A stretch of DNA of 64,000 nucleotides from Thermosporothrix hazakensis. GTDB taxonomy: Bacteria > Chloroflexota > Ktedonobacteria > Ktedonobacterales > Ktedonobacteraceae. The notes under the pieces were generated by a model. It saw nothing but the letters and a program-made list of their open reading frames with translations. It was not told the DNA's origin and did no database searches. The DNA is taken from assembly GCF_003253565.1 (NCBI RefSeq), contig NZ_QKUF01000002.1, positions 62,001-126,000 of the forward strand. Reading direction: 5' to 3'. The translations under genes were made by a program, and so were the position numbers. This document shows, one piece after another, positions 53,480 to 61,479 of this stretch (its first letter is position 1; each line of letters opens with the position of its first letter).

Positions 53480-54682
53480 TCATTGTTCTACTATGTCTGT
53501 CTTCCGCTCAATCCTGATGCTGAGCAGCAGCAGCAGCAACGCCATCAGAACGCCTGCCCCACCAATCCAGACAAGCTGTGTGACATCAACTATACGCAGT
53601 GACAGCCCACCAACCGCCGAGCCCGTCGCTATGCCCAGATAATACATCGAGTTATTCAATGCGAGCATGATCTGCGCATGCTGTGGAGCCAACCGCAAGA
53701 GACGTTCCTGCTGTGGCACAAAGACCACTGAAACCAGAAATCCCCAGATGAGCAGAGCCAGGAGCGCAACCATGAGGTTCCCGGCTGTCGCCAGCGCCAA
53801 CAATACCTCAACCACGATGAGGACAGACAGGAAGAGCATCAATAGCCGGTTCACCCGGAAACGGTCAACGAGCCTTCCCGCGGCGATTGTGCCAAACATT
53901 GCCCCCAATCCGAATAACACCAGCAGCCCACTCACATCCACTCCCGGCAGATTCAGGTGCAACAGCGGGGCGATGTAGGTATAGACGGCGTAGACGCCAA
54001 TATTACAGAAGAACATCGGCACGAGTGCCAGCACCAGACGAGGCTTCAACATCGGCTCCAGACGCGTGCGCAAGGACACAGAAGGCGCTGCTGCTGCTTT
54101 GGGCAATCTTCCCATAATCAGCCCCAGAGAAGCCAGCCCCGAAAGCACAACCACCAGGAAAAACGATTGACGCCAGCCAAAATGTTCGCCGATCCAGGTT
54201 CCAAACGGGGAACCAAGCGCTGTGGCAATGGTTATTCCGATCACAACCAGCGCAATCGCCTGACCGCGCTTCCCTTCAGGGGCAAGTGAGCCGGCGGTAG
54301 CATAGGCCAGCGGCACATAGGTACAGGCAAAGATACCCGCCAGAATGCGGCTGAACATAAGCATGACAAATGATGGCGCGATCGCCGACAGGACATTTGC
54401 CAGACAGAAAAGCAGAAGTGAGCCAACTAATACATAATTGCGCGACCAGCGACTTGTAAGTGCTGCTGTCAGGGGAGCTGCAATTCCATATGTCAGGGAG
54501 AAAGCCGTCACGAGCTGGCCTGCAACTCCCTCCGTTATCCCCACATCATGCGCAATGGCAGGGAGCACACCCGCGACGACAAACGCGTCTGTCCCCAGGG
54601 CAAACGTGCCTAGCGTCAGCAGGAAAATACGCGGATCAATCGAACGACGCCGCTCTATTGAGAGCGTTTCTACGTGAGACAT
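53480..54682 (-). CDS. Major facilitator superfamily drug-type exporter
   Basis: A 400-residue, 12-helix MFS transporter of the AraJ/chloramphenicol-efflux-like group. Segments: FLLTLGTFALGTDAFVVAGV, LPAIAHDVGITEGVAGQLVT, AFSLTYGIAAPLTAALTSRW, RILAGIFACTYVPLAYATAG, and the repeat-half GTIAAGRLVDRFRVNRLLML. The family expels drugs or sugars with protons. ATG at 54682 follows GGAGACCTCC. Two inverted repeats upstream and a divergently controlled Rrf2 gene behind suggest repression by that regulator. Confidence 0.92.
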   Translation of the reverse strand: MSHVETLSIERRRSIDPRIFLLTLGTFALGTDAFVVAGVLPAIAHDVGITEGVAGQLVTAFSLTYGIAAPLTAALTSRWSRNYVLVGSLLLFCLANVLSAIAPSFVMLMFSRILAGIFACTYVPLAYATAGSLAPEGKRGQAIALVVIGITIATALGSPFGTWIGEHFGWRQSFFLVVVLSGLASLGLIMGRLPKAAAAPSVSLRTRLEPMLKPRLVLALVPMFFCNIGVYAVYTYIAPLLHLNLPGVDVSGLLVLFGLGAMFGTIAAGRLVDRFRVNRLLMLFLSVLIVVEVLLALATAGNLMVALLALLIWGFLVSVVFVPQQERLLRLAPQHAQIMLALNNSMYYLGIATGSAVGGLSLRIVDVTQLVWIGGAGVLMALLLLLLSIRIERKTDIVEQ

Positions 54683-54709
54683 GAAAAGGAGGTCTCCTTT
54701 CAAGGTTTC

Positions 54710-54795
54710 ATTGTAACTATTTTTGTTACAATAGTCGGTAAAAAAAAAGAGCCGACATCCTCACACAACCCCATTGTCACTATTTTTATTACAAT
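54710..54795 (-). promoter_or_regulatory. Pair of operator repeats upstream of the MFS gene
   Basis: ATTGTAAC-TATTTTT-GTTACAAT (54710-54732) and ATTGTCAC-TATTTTT-ATTACAAT (54773-54795) share the same arms and the same 7-base centre, 63 bases apart. They sit between the Rrf2 gene's end (54842) and the MFS start (54682). This is the layout of two operator copies for one regulator, most simply the neighbouring Rrf2 protein. Confidence 0.75.
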
Positions 54796-54841
54796 GGGTA
54801 GCAAAAAAAAGAAGCAGGGTGCGAGTTCGTGCGCCCCTCAT

Positions 54842-55306
54842 TCAGGTCGCGGCGGATTGCGCTGCAATCGGATGTTCGTCTGTATATTTCAGGGTGCGCT
54901 GTAAGATATCGGCAATCGTGATCTGTGTCAGTTGTTCCTCGACCGAGTTCTGTACATCTCTGTACACTTCTTCCAGCACCGGTCCGATCCCATGACCAAT
55001 GCGGCACTTTGGATTCGGCGGCGTATGATGCATGGCAAAGAGAGGAGAGGGCCGCGATGCACGATACACGTCGAGTAGCGTGATCTCCTCCGGCTTGCGG
55101 GCAAGCGTCCAGCCAGCATTGTTCCCGCGCTGAACCCGCACCAGGCCATATTTTGCCATCTCGCCTAACAGACCCCGCAAGATCACCGGATTGGTATTCA
55201 CGCTTTGCGCAATTCGCTCCGAGGTCGCGATATAATGATTATCTGCGTTATTGGCAATCCAGGTCAGTGTATGGATAGCCAGCGTCAAGCGACTATTGGC
55301 GCTCAT
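54842..55306 (-). CDS. Rrf2-family transcriptional regulator
   Basis: A 154-residue Rrf2/BadM protein. The winged helix is SRLTLAIHTLTWIANNADNH, YIATSERIAQSVNTNPVILR, GLLGEMAKYGLVRVQRGNNA and GWTLARKPEEITLLDVYRAS. Only one Cys (PNPKCRIG) occupies the region where Fe-S-sensing members have three, so it is probably not an Fe-S sensor. ATG at 55306 follows GGAGGGACATTC. A 25-bp palindrome upstream (55334-55358) suggests autoregulation, and the operator pair downstream links it to the MFS gene. Confidence 0.9.
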   Translation of the reverse strand: MSANSRLTLAIHTLTWIANNADNHYIATSERIAQSVNTNPVILRGLLGEMAKYGLVRVQRGNNAGWTLARKPEEITLLDVYRASRPSPLFAMHHTPPNPKCRIGHGIGPVLEEVYRDVQNSVEEQLTQITIADILQRTLKYTDEHPIAAQSAAT

Positions 55307-55333
55307 AAGAATGTCCCTCCTCTCCGCAGCATG

Positions 55334-55358
55334 CGATGTAATAAAGTTTATTACATCG
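55334..55358. promoter_or_regulatory. 25-bp palindrome upstream of the Rrf2 gene
   Basis: CGATGTAATAAA-G-TTTATTACATCG is a perfect dyad 28-52 bases upstream of the Rrf2 start. It contains the TGTAAT half-site seen in the operator pair at 54710-54795 (TTGTAAC/GTTACAA). Probable autoregulatory operator. Confidence 0.7.
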
Positions 55359-55510
55359 ACTGGATAGTAGTAATATACTCGCCATCGTACCAGGTTGTCA
55401 AGGGCAGATCCGAAAACGCCGCAAGCGTTCGCTTCAACAAGAACCCGACACGCAGGTCTGATACACCAGCCACACAAGGGGGCTGTACAAACGCCATACA
55501 GCCCCTCGTC

Positions 55511-56458
55511 TTATACTCGTCGATAGGTCTCCGTCTCATCGGGCCAGGTTCCAGCGACCAGCGCAAAGTATTTCTCAACATAGGCGGCTATCTGTTCGAG
55601 CGCCAGCCGTCCTTCTGGCACCATATCTGCGAACGCCGTCCAGCCGTGAAACATGTTTCCCCACGGCACGCACTGCGCTCGTCCACCGGCAGCCCGGATT
55701 CGATCTCTTAACCGGAACGCATCATCAAGGAGAAACTCATGCTCGCCCACAACCACAATGATCGGGGGTAAACCATGCAGATCTGCATACAGCGGTGAGG
55801 CCAGCGGCGTCGCTGCATCTTCCGGGTGGGCATAGAGCTTCGCCGCATATTCCAGCAGTACCCGACTGAGAATCCCGTCTGATTGCCCCTGTGACGGCGG
55901 ATTCGCCAGCGTCAGATCAACCCAGGGAGAAATACAGGCTGCCACTACCGGCAACGGGAGCCCCTGATCTCGTGCCCGCAGGAGCGTCGCCAGCAGAATA
56001 CCACCTCCGGCAGCCGCGCCTACCAGCGCGATCTGTTCAGCAGTATAGCCCTGTTGCAGCAGCCACGTGTAGGCGGTAAGCCCATCCTCTACCGGAGCCG
56101 GAAACATACATTCAGGGGCAAGCCGATACGCGATCTGAAGAACCTTCGTACGGCACGCGTTCGCCAGCATGCTGATTGCAGTACGATCCGTTTCCAGCGA
56201 TCCATTGATATAGATCCCGCTATGGAAATAGAGCAAGACACGCACTGCAATGGCATCAGCCGGGATGATCCACTCAGCCGCGAGCGTCCCAAGCTGGAAG
56301 GGTTCCACCGTTACCTGATACGTACGGGAATCAAAGGGTATTGTCTCCTCAAAAGCGGTGCGGCAACTTTCAAGGGAGAGCTTTTCAGGAGTGGAGTTAT
56401 ACACGCACTGCAATTTGTTGTGTAGCCGTTCCTCGATGAGATGGGCATCGTCAGTCAT
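55511..56458 (-). CDS. HSL-type alpha/beta hydrolase homologue lacking the catalytic nucleophile
   Basis: A 315-residue member of the hormone-sensitive-lipase/acetyl-hydrolase family by overall sequence: AEWIIPADAIAVRVLLYFHS, QIAYRLAPECMFPAPVEDGL, ACISPWVDLTLANPPSQGQS, and LYADLHGLPPIIVVVGEHE. Key residues are changed. The oxyanion HGGG is HSGI. The nucleophile motif GDSAGG is GAAAGG, so the Ser is Ala (codon GCT). The acid position reads GEHE instead of GxxD. The His in NMFHGW remains. The frame is otherwise intact, so it is a probable pseudoenzyme rather than a decayed gene. ATG at 56458 has AGGAAGAGGTGAGCC upstream. A promoter and palindrome lie at 56486-56542. Confidence 0.88.
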   Translation of the reverse strand: MTDDAHLIEERLHNKLQCVYNSTPEKLSLESCRTAFEETIPFDSRTYQVTVEPFQLGTLAAEWIIPADAIAVRVLLYFHSGIYINGSLETDRTAISMLANACRTKVLQIAYRLAPECMFPAPVEDGLTAYTWLLQQGYTAEQIALVGAAAGGGILLATLLRARDQGLPLPVVAACISPWVDLTLANPPSQGQSDGILSRVLLEYAAKLYAHPEDAATPLASPLYADLHGLPPIIVVVGEHEFLLDDAFRLRDRIRAAGGRAQCVPWGNMFHGWTAFADMVPEGRLALEQIAAYVEKYFALVAGTWPDETETYRRV

Positions 56459-56485
56459 TGGCTCACCTCTTCCTTGCAACAGGAA

Positions 56486-56542
56486 AATACAGGTAAAATA
56501 AGAGATACCTGTATTATAATGCAGTGTCATTCTGGAGGTCAA
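56486..56542 (-). promoter_or_regulatory. Promoter with operator of the hydrolase homologue
   Basis: Minus strand -35 TTGACC (56542-56537), 18-bp spacer, -10 TATAAT (56518-56513). A perfect inverted repeat AATACAGGTA-N10-TACCTGTATT (56486-56515) overlaps the -10 and the start point, which predicts repression. The outer part AATACAG/CTGTATT recurs at 13394-13412. Confidence 0.75.
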
Positions 56543-56560
56543 GGAAATGGTACAGGTACT

Positions 56561-57583
56561 CTACGCGCAGTGCCTGTACCATTCGCTGTTCTCCTTTTTG
56601 GAGAGGGGGGCAATTTTGTCGATGCGGTTGGTCCAGATCCACCCGTTATAGTCGGATGGGAGCCGCTTCATATCATCTGGCGTATCGAAGCCGCTAGAGA
56701 ACTCGCTACCGTCGCCACCAACAATAATCACGCGGGTGTTATTGCTTTCCATACGCTCAAGAAAACGCCCGGGCCAACCCCAGAACCAGTGAGCCAGAGC
56801 CTCGGGAATATGCAGCTCGGTGTTCTGGCAGGCCGGCGGGACATAACCGCTCCAACCAAGTACCAGATACGGGATCAGACAGCTTTTCATGGTCTCCTTT
56901 GACATCACACGAATGCCAGGAAGCTGTTCATGAAAAGAGGCAACCGGCAGATCGCCACCATAGACGGTCAGCAGGCATTGCTGTGCCGCTGAAAGCCGTG
57001 AGAGCACCTGAGCAAGCTGTCTGCCCTCTTCTGGATCATTGCTCTTGACGTGGATCAAGAACGCCTTGTCCGGGAATGTCTGCAACACCTCATCAAGCGA
57101 GGGCATCATATGCAGTCCCTTCCCGCGGAGCGGGTAGGTTTTCCCACCATCGGCAGTGTAGCCATAGCCGACATCGAGCTGTTTTAATTCAGCCAGCGTA
57201 TGTTCACGCGTCACGCCCTTCCCATTGGTGCGACAATCAAGCGTCCAGTCGTGGAACACCACAAACTTGCCATCTCTGGTCGGCTGCACGTCAAACTCGA
57301 CCATGTCAGCGCCCAGACGAAACGCCTCTTGCATCGAGGGGATCGTGTTCTCGATAAACGAGTGTTCCGGAGGATAAATGCGCTCGGCGGTACAGGTATC
57401 ATTTTGGAGTCCATGCGTATCAAAGGTCTGGGCAACACCGCGATGAGCCAGTAGAAACGGCCTACCCGTTCGCTGTTTTACAAACAATGGCCCATTATTG
57501 ATAGAGAGGAATGCGACGAAAAGCAGCATTACAATGCACCCTATAAGCAAAGCTCGCAGGCAACCACTTCTTTTTTTCTCCAT
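56561..57583 (-). CDS. Membrane-anchored glycerophosphodiester phosphodiesterase
   Basis: A 340-residue protein. Residues 6-27 (CLRALLIGCIVMLLFVAFLS) form an N-terminal anchor or uncleaved signal, placing the enzyme outside. The GDPD barrel follows: PFLLAHRGVAQTF (catalytic His-Arg), ENTIPSMQEAFRLGADMVEF, DVQPTRDGKFVVFHDWTLDC (metal Glu/Asp and the second catalytic His) and KAFLIHVKSNDPEEG. The insertion between HRG and EN is longer than usual (about 25 residues). It hydrolyses phospholipid-derived glycerophosphodiesters. The start at 57583 is by signal similarity; a GAAAGGA lies 15 bases before. Confidence 0.88.
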   Translation of the reverse strand: MEKKRSGCLRALLIGCIVMLLFVAFLSINNGPLFVKQRTGRPFLLAHRGVAQTFDTHGLQNDTCTAERIYPPEHSFIENTIPSMQEAFRLGADMVEFDVQPTRDGKFVVFHDWTLDCRTNGKGVTREHTLAELKQLDVGYGYTADGGKTYPLRGKGLHMMPSLDEVLQTFPDKAFLIHVKSNDPEEGRQLAQVLSRLSAAQQCLLTVYGGDLPVASFHEQLPGIRVMSKETMKSCLIPYLVLGWSGYVPPACQNTELHIPEALAHWFWGWPGRFLERMESNNTRVIIVGGDGSEFSSGFDTPDDMKRLPSDYNGWIWTNRIDKIAPLSKKENSEWYRHCA

Positions 57584-57763
57584 AGAGTGAATAGCGATTC
57601 CTTTCAAAACAGAAAATAAGCTCAAACATCCATATATCTGCTAGCATACTGAATGGTAGAGGTCGCTGTCTACCTTTATGGAATAATGCTCAATATATGG
57701 CTGTTTTTTACTATAACCAATGCAAATAGATACTGATGTAAAGAAGAAAAGGGGAATTGCGGA

Positions 57764-58717
57764 ATGAGAGCAATTCGTTTCACAAGAAAAGATATACCAG
57801 GAATTCGATATGAAGAGGCGCCAGAGCCTTCCCTTGCCGGTAAGAAAGAGGTGCTGGTTCGTGTCTATGCGACCTCTGTGATGTGGCAGGAACCGCAATG
57901 GGTTGAAACCTGGAAAACCACAGCGGGAACCGAGCGCACCCACCCCATTCCGGGCCATGACCTTTCCGGCGTTGTAGTCGCAGTTGGTGATGAAGTAACT
58001 GGCGTCAAGGCAGGCGATGCCGTCTACGCGTTGACCGAGTTCGATCGCGATGGAGCCGCCGCCGAATATACTATCGCACATGAAAGCGAACTGGCTCCCA
58101 AGCCGCGCTCACTGACCCATGTGCAGGCCGCCGCGATACCCCTTGTTGGTCTGACAGCCTGGCAGGCTCTCTTCCAGCATGGCAAGCTAGAGGCAGGACA
58201 GACGATTCTGATTCATGGTGCGGCGGGAGGCGTGGGAAGCATTGCCGTCCAACTGGCACATTGGGCGGGGGCTCATGTCATTGCGACAGCCAGCGCGAAA
58301 AACCATGCCTTCTTGCGTGAACTTGGCGCTGACGAGGTCATCGATTATCGAACTACTCGCTTCGAGGAACAGGTGCAGGCTGTTGATCTGGTCCTTGACA
58401 CGGTTGGTGGTGCAACAGTAGACCGCTCATGGAGCGTGCTGAAAAAAGGGGGCAGACTTATTTCGGTCTTCGCTCCAATCTCCGAGGAGAAAGCCAACGA
58501 ACATGGTGTCCACAGCGCCTTTTTCGTCGTCCGTCCAAGCCGGGAAGAGCTGATACAGCTTGGTAAGCGTATTGATGAGGGCCACATTCAACCGATCATT
58601 GAGCAGGTCTTCCCGCTTGAGGAAGCGCCGGCCGCGTTTGCACAGGCCTCCCGAGGACATACACGCGGAAAGCTGATCCTTCAAGTGCGTGAAGACGAAA
58701 GCTCAATCACTCATTGA
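57764..58717 (+). CDS. Zinc-free quinone-oxidoreductase-like NADP-dependent dehydrogenase
   Basis: A 317-residue medium-chain dehydrogenase/reductase. The GroES-like N-domain includes HPIPGHDLSGVVVAVGDEVT, GVKAGDAVYALTEFDRDGAA. The Rossmann part has AAAIPLVGLTAWQALFQHGK, ILIHGAAGGVGSIAVQLAHW (nucleotide loop), DLVLDTVGGATVDRSWSVLK. No structural zinc Cys cluster is present, as in the quinone oxidoreductase branch. It probably reduces quinones or activated alkenes with NADPH. ATG at 57764; promoter not evident. Terminator at 58804. Confidence 0.93.
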   Translation: MRAIRFTRKDIPGIRYEEAPEPSLAGKKEVLVRVYATSVMWQEPQWVETWKTTAGTERTHPIPGHDLSGVVVAVGDEVTGVKAGDAVYALTEFDRDGAAAEYTIAHESELAPKPRSLTHVQAAAIPLVGLTAWQALFQHGKLEAGQTILIHGAAGGVGSIAVQLAHWAGAHVIATASAKNHAFLRELGADEVIDYRTTRFEEQVQAVDLVLDTVGGATVDRSWSVLKKGGRLISVFAPISEEKANEHGVHSAFFVVRPSREELIQLGKRIDEGHIQPIIEQVFPLEEAPAAFAQASRGHTRGKLILQVREDESSITH

Positions 58718-58803
58718 TATATACCATTTCAGGCACACGATACAGTAAGAACAGAGAACCCCACAAACCACCATTTCTCCACCACCGAAGCCTTTATGTG
58801 AGC

Positions 58804-58848
58804 AAAGAGAAGAGAAAAGGGTATCTGCCCTCTCTCTTCTCTTTCTCG
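58804..58848. terminator. Bidirectional terminator
   Basis: AAAGAGAAGAGA (58804-58815) pairs perfectly with TCTCTTCTCTTT (58833-58844), and the loop holds an inner AGGG/CCCT stem. It serves the dehydrogenase on the plus strand and would also end the remnant on the minus strand. Confidence 0.75.
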
Positions 58849-58864
58849 CTTTCAGGCCAGGCAC

Positions 58865-58978
58865 TCACTCAGCCGACGCCGTGCCACGAGAGGCCTGCGA
58901 ATGCACCCGGCGAGACAGATCAATAAGAAGCTGCTGTGCCCGACAACGTACCTCTGCAAGCAAGGCGAAATCCGCCTA
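58865..58978 (-). pseudogene. C-terminal remnant of an unidentified gene
   Basis: A minus-strand frame of 37 codons reads ADFALLAEVRCRAQQLLIDL and ends RVHSQASRGTASAE before a TGA that is followed by a terminator. A stop precedes it. It looks like the last helix of a truncated protein, but the family cannot be told. The rest of the 58718-59269 interval holds nothing else except the operator at 59198. Confidence 0.3.
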
Positions 58979-59197
58979 TAGGTCGTGAGCCCTCTATTTC
59001 CGGTTGGCTACTCTATTTCTTTACGTGTTGCTTCCAGCTTCTGCCGATCACATCCCGCAACAGAACGCTTGCTCCCTGCCGAGCGTGGTTGCCTTACCCG
59101 GGTCTGTCACCAACACCGTTTGTTGTTTCAATGGTTCCACCGTCTTCTTTTCCTATGGGAACCTGTCAAACTGGTCTCTTCATTTCGGCTTTGCTAT

Positions 59198-59224
59198 AAT
59201 AACGATACGCTTTGTATCATTATT
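59198..59224 (+). promoter_or_regulatory. Operator-like palindrome at the TetR promoter
   Basis: AATAACGATAC-GCTTT-GTATCATTATT has 11-bp arms with one mismatch and overlaps an extended -10, TGCTATAAT (59192-59200). It lies 45 bases before the TetR start at 59270, as expected for autoregulation. Confidence 0.65.
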
Positions 59225-59269
59225 GTTTCATACTATACACCACGGATCGTTTCTGTCAAGGGAGGAATC

Positions 59270-59854
59270 ATGGTCCAACAAAAGCAGCAGACTCCGGGCC
59301 GTCCACGCAGTGAGGCATCACATCAGGCCATCTTGCAGGCCACTATTGACGTGCTGAAACAGCAGGGATATCGAGCAACCACCATCGAGGCTATCGCGGC
59401 GGAAGCGGGAGTCGGGAAAAAGACTATCTACCGCTGGTGGTCCTCAAAGGCCGAGGTTGCCCTTGAAGCGCTCACCACCCACAGCAATACACATGTCCCC
59501 TTTCTCGATACTGGCTCGTTACAGAGCGATCTCTTAAGCTACTTTGAACGCTCATTTGAGAGTTTGCGCGGAGAATCGGGGATGCTGCTCCGGGGCATCG
59601 TCGCCGAGGCGCTGCTTGACCCTGCATTCGCCGCAACCTTTCAGCGTGTCTTTATCGTGCCACGCAGGGCATCGCTGGTTGAGTTGCTGCAACGTGCTCA
59701 GGCCCGGGGAGAGCTCACAGCCGAGACCAATATAGAGGTGCTCGCGGACATGATCTTTGGCGCGAAATGGTATCGCTTCCTGCTCTATCCCGCCCCGCTG
59801 GATACAACGTTTGCGCAGGAGATCGTCGCGCTGGTATCGCGTCACAGAGCATAA
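59270..59854 (+). CDS. TetR-family regulator
   Basis: A 194-residue TetR protein. It starts QQKQQTPGRPRSEASHQAIL with the helix-turn-helix RATTIEAIAAEAGVGKKTIY, RWWSSKAEVALEAL. The C-terminal domain has LLRGIVAEALLDPAFAATFQ and ends ALVSRHRA, typical of the AcrR-like group with a RWW anchor. ATG at 59270 has GGGAGGAATC. It is in the same direction as a second TetR gene but separated from it by a promoter. Its target is unknown. Confidence 0.9.
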   Translation: MVQQKQQTPGRPRSEASHQAILQATIDVLKQQGYRATTIEAIAAEAGVGKKTIYRWWSSKAEVALEALTTHSNTHVPFLDTGSLQSDLLSYFERSFESLRGESGMLLRGIVAEALLDPAFAATFQRVFIVPRRASLVELLQRAQARGELTAETNIEVLADMIFGAKWYRFLLYPAPLDTTFAQEIVALVSRHRA

Positions 59855-59888
59855 GGCCGCGCTGAATCTTCATTTTCAATTGTTCAGC

Positions 59889-59940
59889 TTGACTTCTGAT
59901 ATCGATGAGTGTATCTTTTTTATAACAAACGTTTGATATA
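59889..59940 (+). promoter_or_regulatory. Promoter and operator of the TetR/R2lox operon
   Basis: -35 TTGACT (59889-59894), 17-bp spacer, -10 TATCTT (59912-59917). It is followed by the palindrome CAAACGTTTG (59926-59935) within TATAACAAACGTTTGATATA. The site covers the start point, so repression by the first gene of the operon is likely. Confidence 0.7.
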
Positions 59941-59957
59941 AAAAGTGAGTACCAGAA

Positions 59958-60548
59958 ATGCCGAAAGTTGTTGATCACGTCAGCTATCGCAAACAGCTCC
60001 TCTCTCGCTGTCTCGACCTGTTTGCCCAATCGGGGTATAGTGCCCTGACGATGCGCCAGATCGCCGAAGCGCTTCAGGTTTCGACGGGCACACTCTATCA
60101 CTACTTCCCGACGAAAGAGGCCCTGTTTCAGCAGCTTGTCGAAGAGGTCACCGCCCGGACCACGGAGATGATAACGTCCTTCGTTCAGCAAGATATGCCA
60201 CCGGAACAGCGCCTGACGATGCTGTTTCGCTTTCTTGAGCAGCACGAAAGCTTTCTGAACAAGCAGTTGATGGTCACACTCAACTACTACCAGCATCGCG
60301 ACCTCTACGGCGAAGATGCGGGCCTTCTCTTACAACAGGGCGGACTACGCTATCAGCAGCTCCTCATGCAACTGCTAGAGATTCAGGACGAACCGTTCCT
60401 CTTTCTCCTTCAGAGCCAAATCAACGGGTTGCTCTTTTCACGCATGATACATCATGTGACAGTTCCTCTAGTGGAACAGGCACAGCCCCTGATTGTGATG
60501 CTGAGCATGTATCTTCAACAATTCAGGCAGAACAAGAGCGTCGAATAA
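59958..60548 (+). CDS. TetR-family regulator of the R2lox operon
   Basis: A 196-residue TetR protein. The helix-turn-helix is LLSRCLDLFAQSGYSALTMR, QIAEALQVSTGTLYHYFPTK, EALFQQLV. The C-terminal part is rich in Gln, Leu and aromatic residues (LFRFLEQHESFLNKQLMVTL, NYYQHRDLYGEDAGLLLQQG), compatible with a hydrophobic ligand. It is the first gene of a three-gene operon with the R2-like oxidase 14 bases downstream and a carboxylesterase after that. An inverted repeat just upstream suggests it represses its own operon, perhaps until a lipid-like ligand appears. Confidence 0.9.
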   Translation: MPKVVDHVSYRKQLLSRCLDLFAQSGYSALTMRQIAEALQVSTGTLYHYFPTKEALFQQLVEEVTARTTEMITSFVQQDMPPEQRLTMLFRFLEQHESFLNKQLMVTLNYYQHRDLYGEDAGLLLQQGGLRYQQLLMQLLEIQDEPFLFLLQSQINGLLFSRMIHHVTVPLVEQAQPLIVMLSMYLQQFRQNKSVE

Positions 60549-60562
60549 GGAGGTTCATCACC

Positions 60563-61453
60563 ATGACGACCATTCCCAGGCACACCTACACTACCCTTCA
60601 ACGCAGCCTGCGCCACGATATCCCGCCCATGCGGCTCTATCACAAGGCAAAGAAGCTCGGCACCTGGGACCCGCGGGCCATTGATCTGACGAAGGACCGT
60701 CAGGATTGGCTCAATATGCCTCAGAAGAAGCGTGAGGCCCTGCGCAACTTGCTCGTTGGCTTTCAGGCCGGTGAAGAGGCCGTCACGCTCGACCTGCTCC
60801 CGCTGCTCATGACGGTCGCACGTGAGGGACGACTTGAAGAGGAGATGTATCTGACTACCTTTCTCTGGGAAGAAGCCAAGCACACCGAATTCTTCCGTCG
60901 CATCTTTGATGAAGTGCTTGAGGAACCAGGGGCGCTTGTCGAACAGAAGGCAAGCAGCGATACTGGAGGACGCAACCTGTTCACCGAAGACCTGACGCAC
61001 GATATGCACATCTTGCTGACAGATCCCTCACCGGTCAACCAGGTACGCGCCTCCATCATCTACAACATGATTATCGAGGGTGTCTTTGCCGAGACAGGCT
61101 ACTACAGCTTCTCACGCATGCTCAGCCAGGAAAAGATCATGCCCGGCCTGATGGAGGGCATCCAGCTTATCAAGCGCGATGAGTCCCGCCATATCGCTTA
61201 TGGGGTCTTCTTTATCTCCCGCCACGTTGCGCAGGACAAATCGCTCTGGCCTGTCGTTGAGGCACGTATGCACGAGCTCTACGATCGCGCTCGCAACAAC
61301 CGATCGGATCAACCCCCGACTCCCGAGCAAGAGGAGATTCGCAACTTCGCCTATCAGCAGTTCCAGAAACGCCTGAATCGCATCGCCAAAGCACGTGAAC
61401 AAACGCTGGAAGATGTCTACCAGATTGCGAACATTGAAGAAGAAGCAAACTAG
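60563..61453 (+). CDS. R2-like ligand-binding oxidase (Mn/Fe R2lox)
   Basis: A 296-residue ferritin-like di-metal protein of the R2lox group, related to ribonucleotide reductase R2 but with a ligand cavity. All expected residues are visible: Glu71 in GEEAVTLDL, Glu104 and His107 in WEEAKHTEFF, Glu172 in IIEGVFAETGYY, Glu207 and His210 in KRDESRHIAYG. The Val74 and Tyr167 pair that forms the characteristic ether crosslink is present (GEEAV and SIIYNM). The family binds a fatty-acid-like ligand and activates oxygen at a Mn/Fe centre; its physiological reaction is unsettled. AAGGAGG lies 8 bases before ATG. Encoded between a TetR regulator and a carboxylesterase. Confidence 0.95.
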   Translation: MTTIPRHTYTTLQRSLRHDIPPMRLYHKAKKLGTWDPRAIDLTKDRQDWLNMPQKKREALRNLLVGFQAGEEAVTLDLLPLLMTVAREGRLEEEMYLTTFLWEEAKHTEFFRRIFDEVLEEPGALVEQKASSDTGGRNLFTEDLTHDMHILLTDPSPVNQVRASIIYNMIIEGVFAETGYYSFSRMLSQEKIMPGLMEGIQLIKRDESRHIAYGVFFISRHVAQDKSLWPVVEARMHELYDRARNNRSDQPPTPEQEEIRNFAYQQFQKRLNRIAKAREQTLEDVYQIANIEEEAN

Positions 61454-61479
61454 CAGAGAGAATGAAACAGGGATCGATT

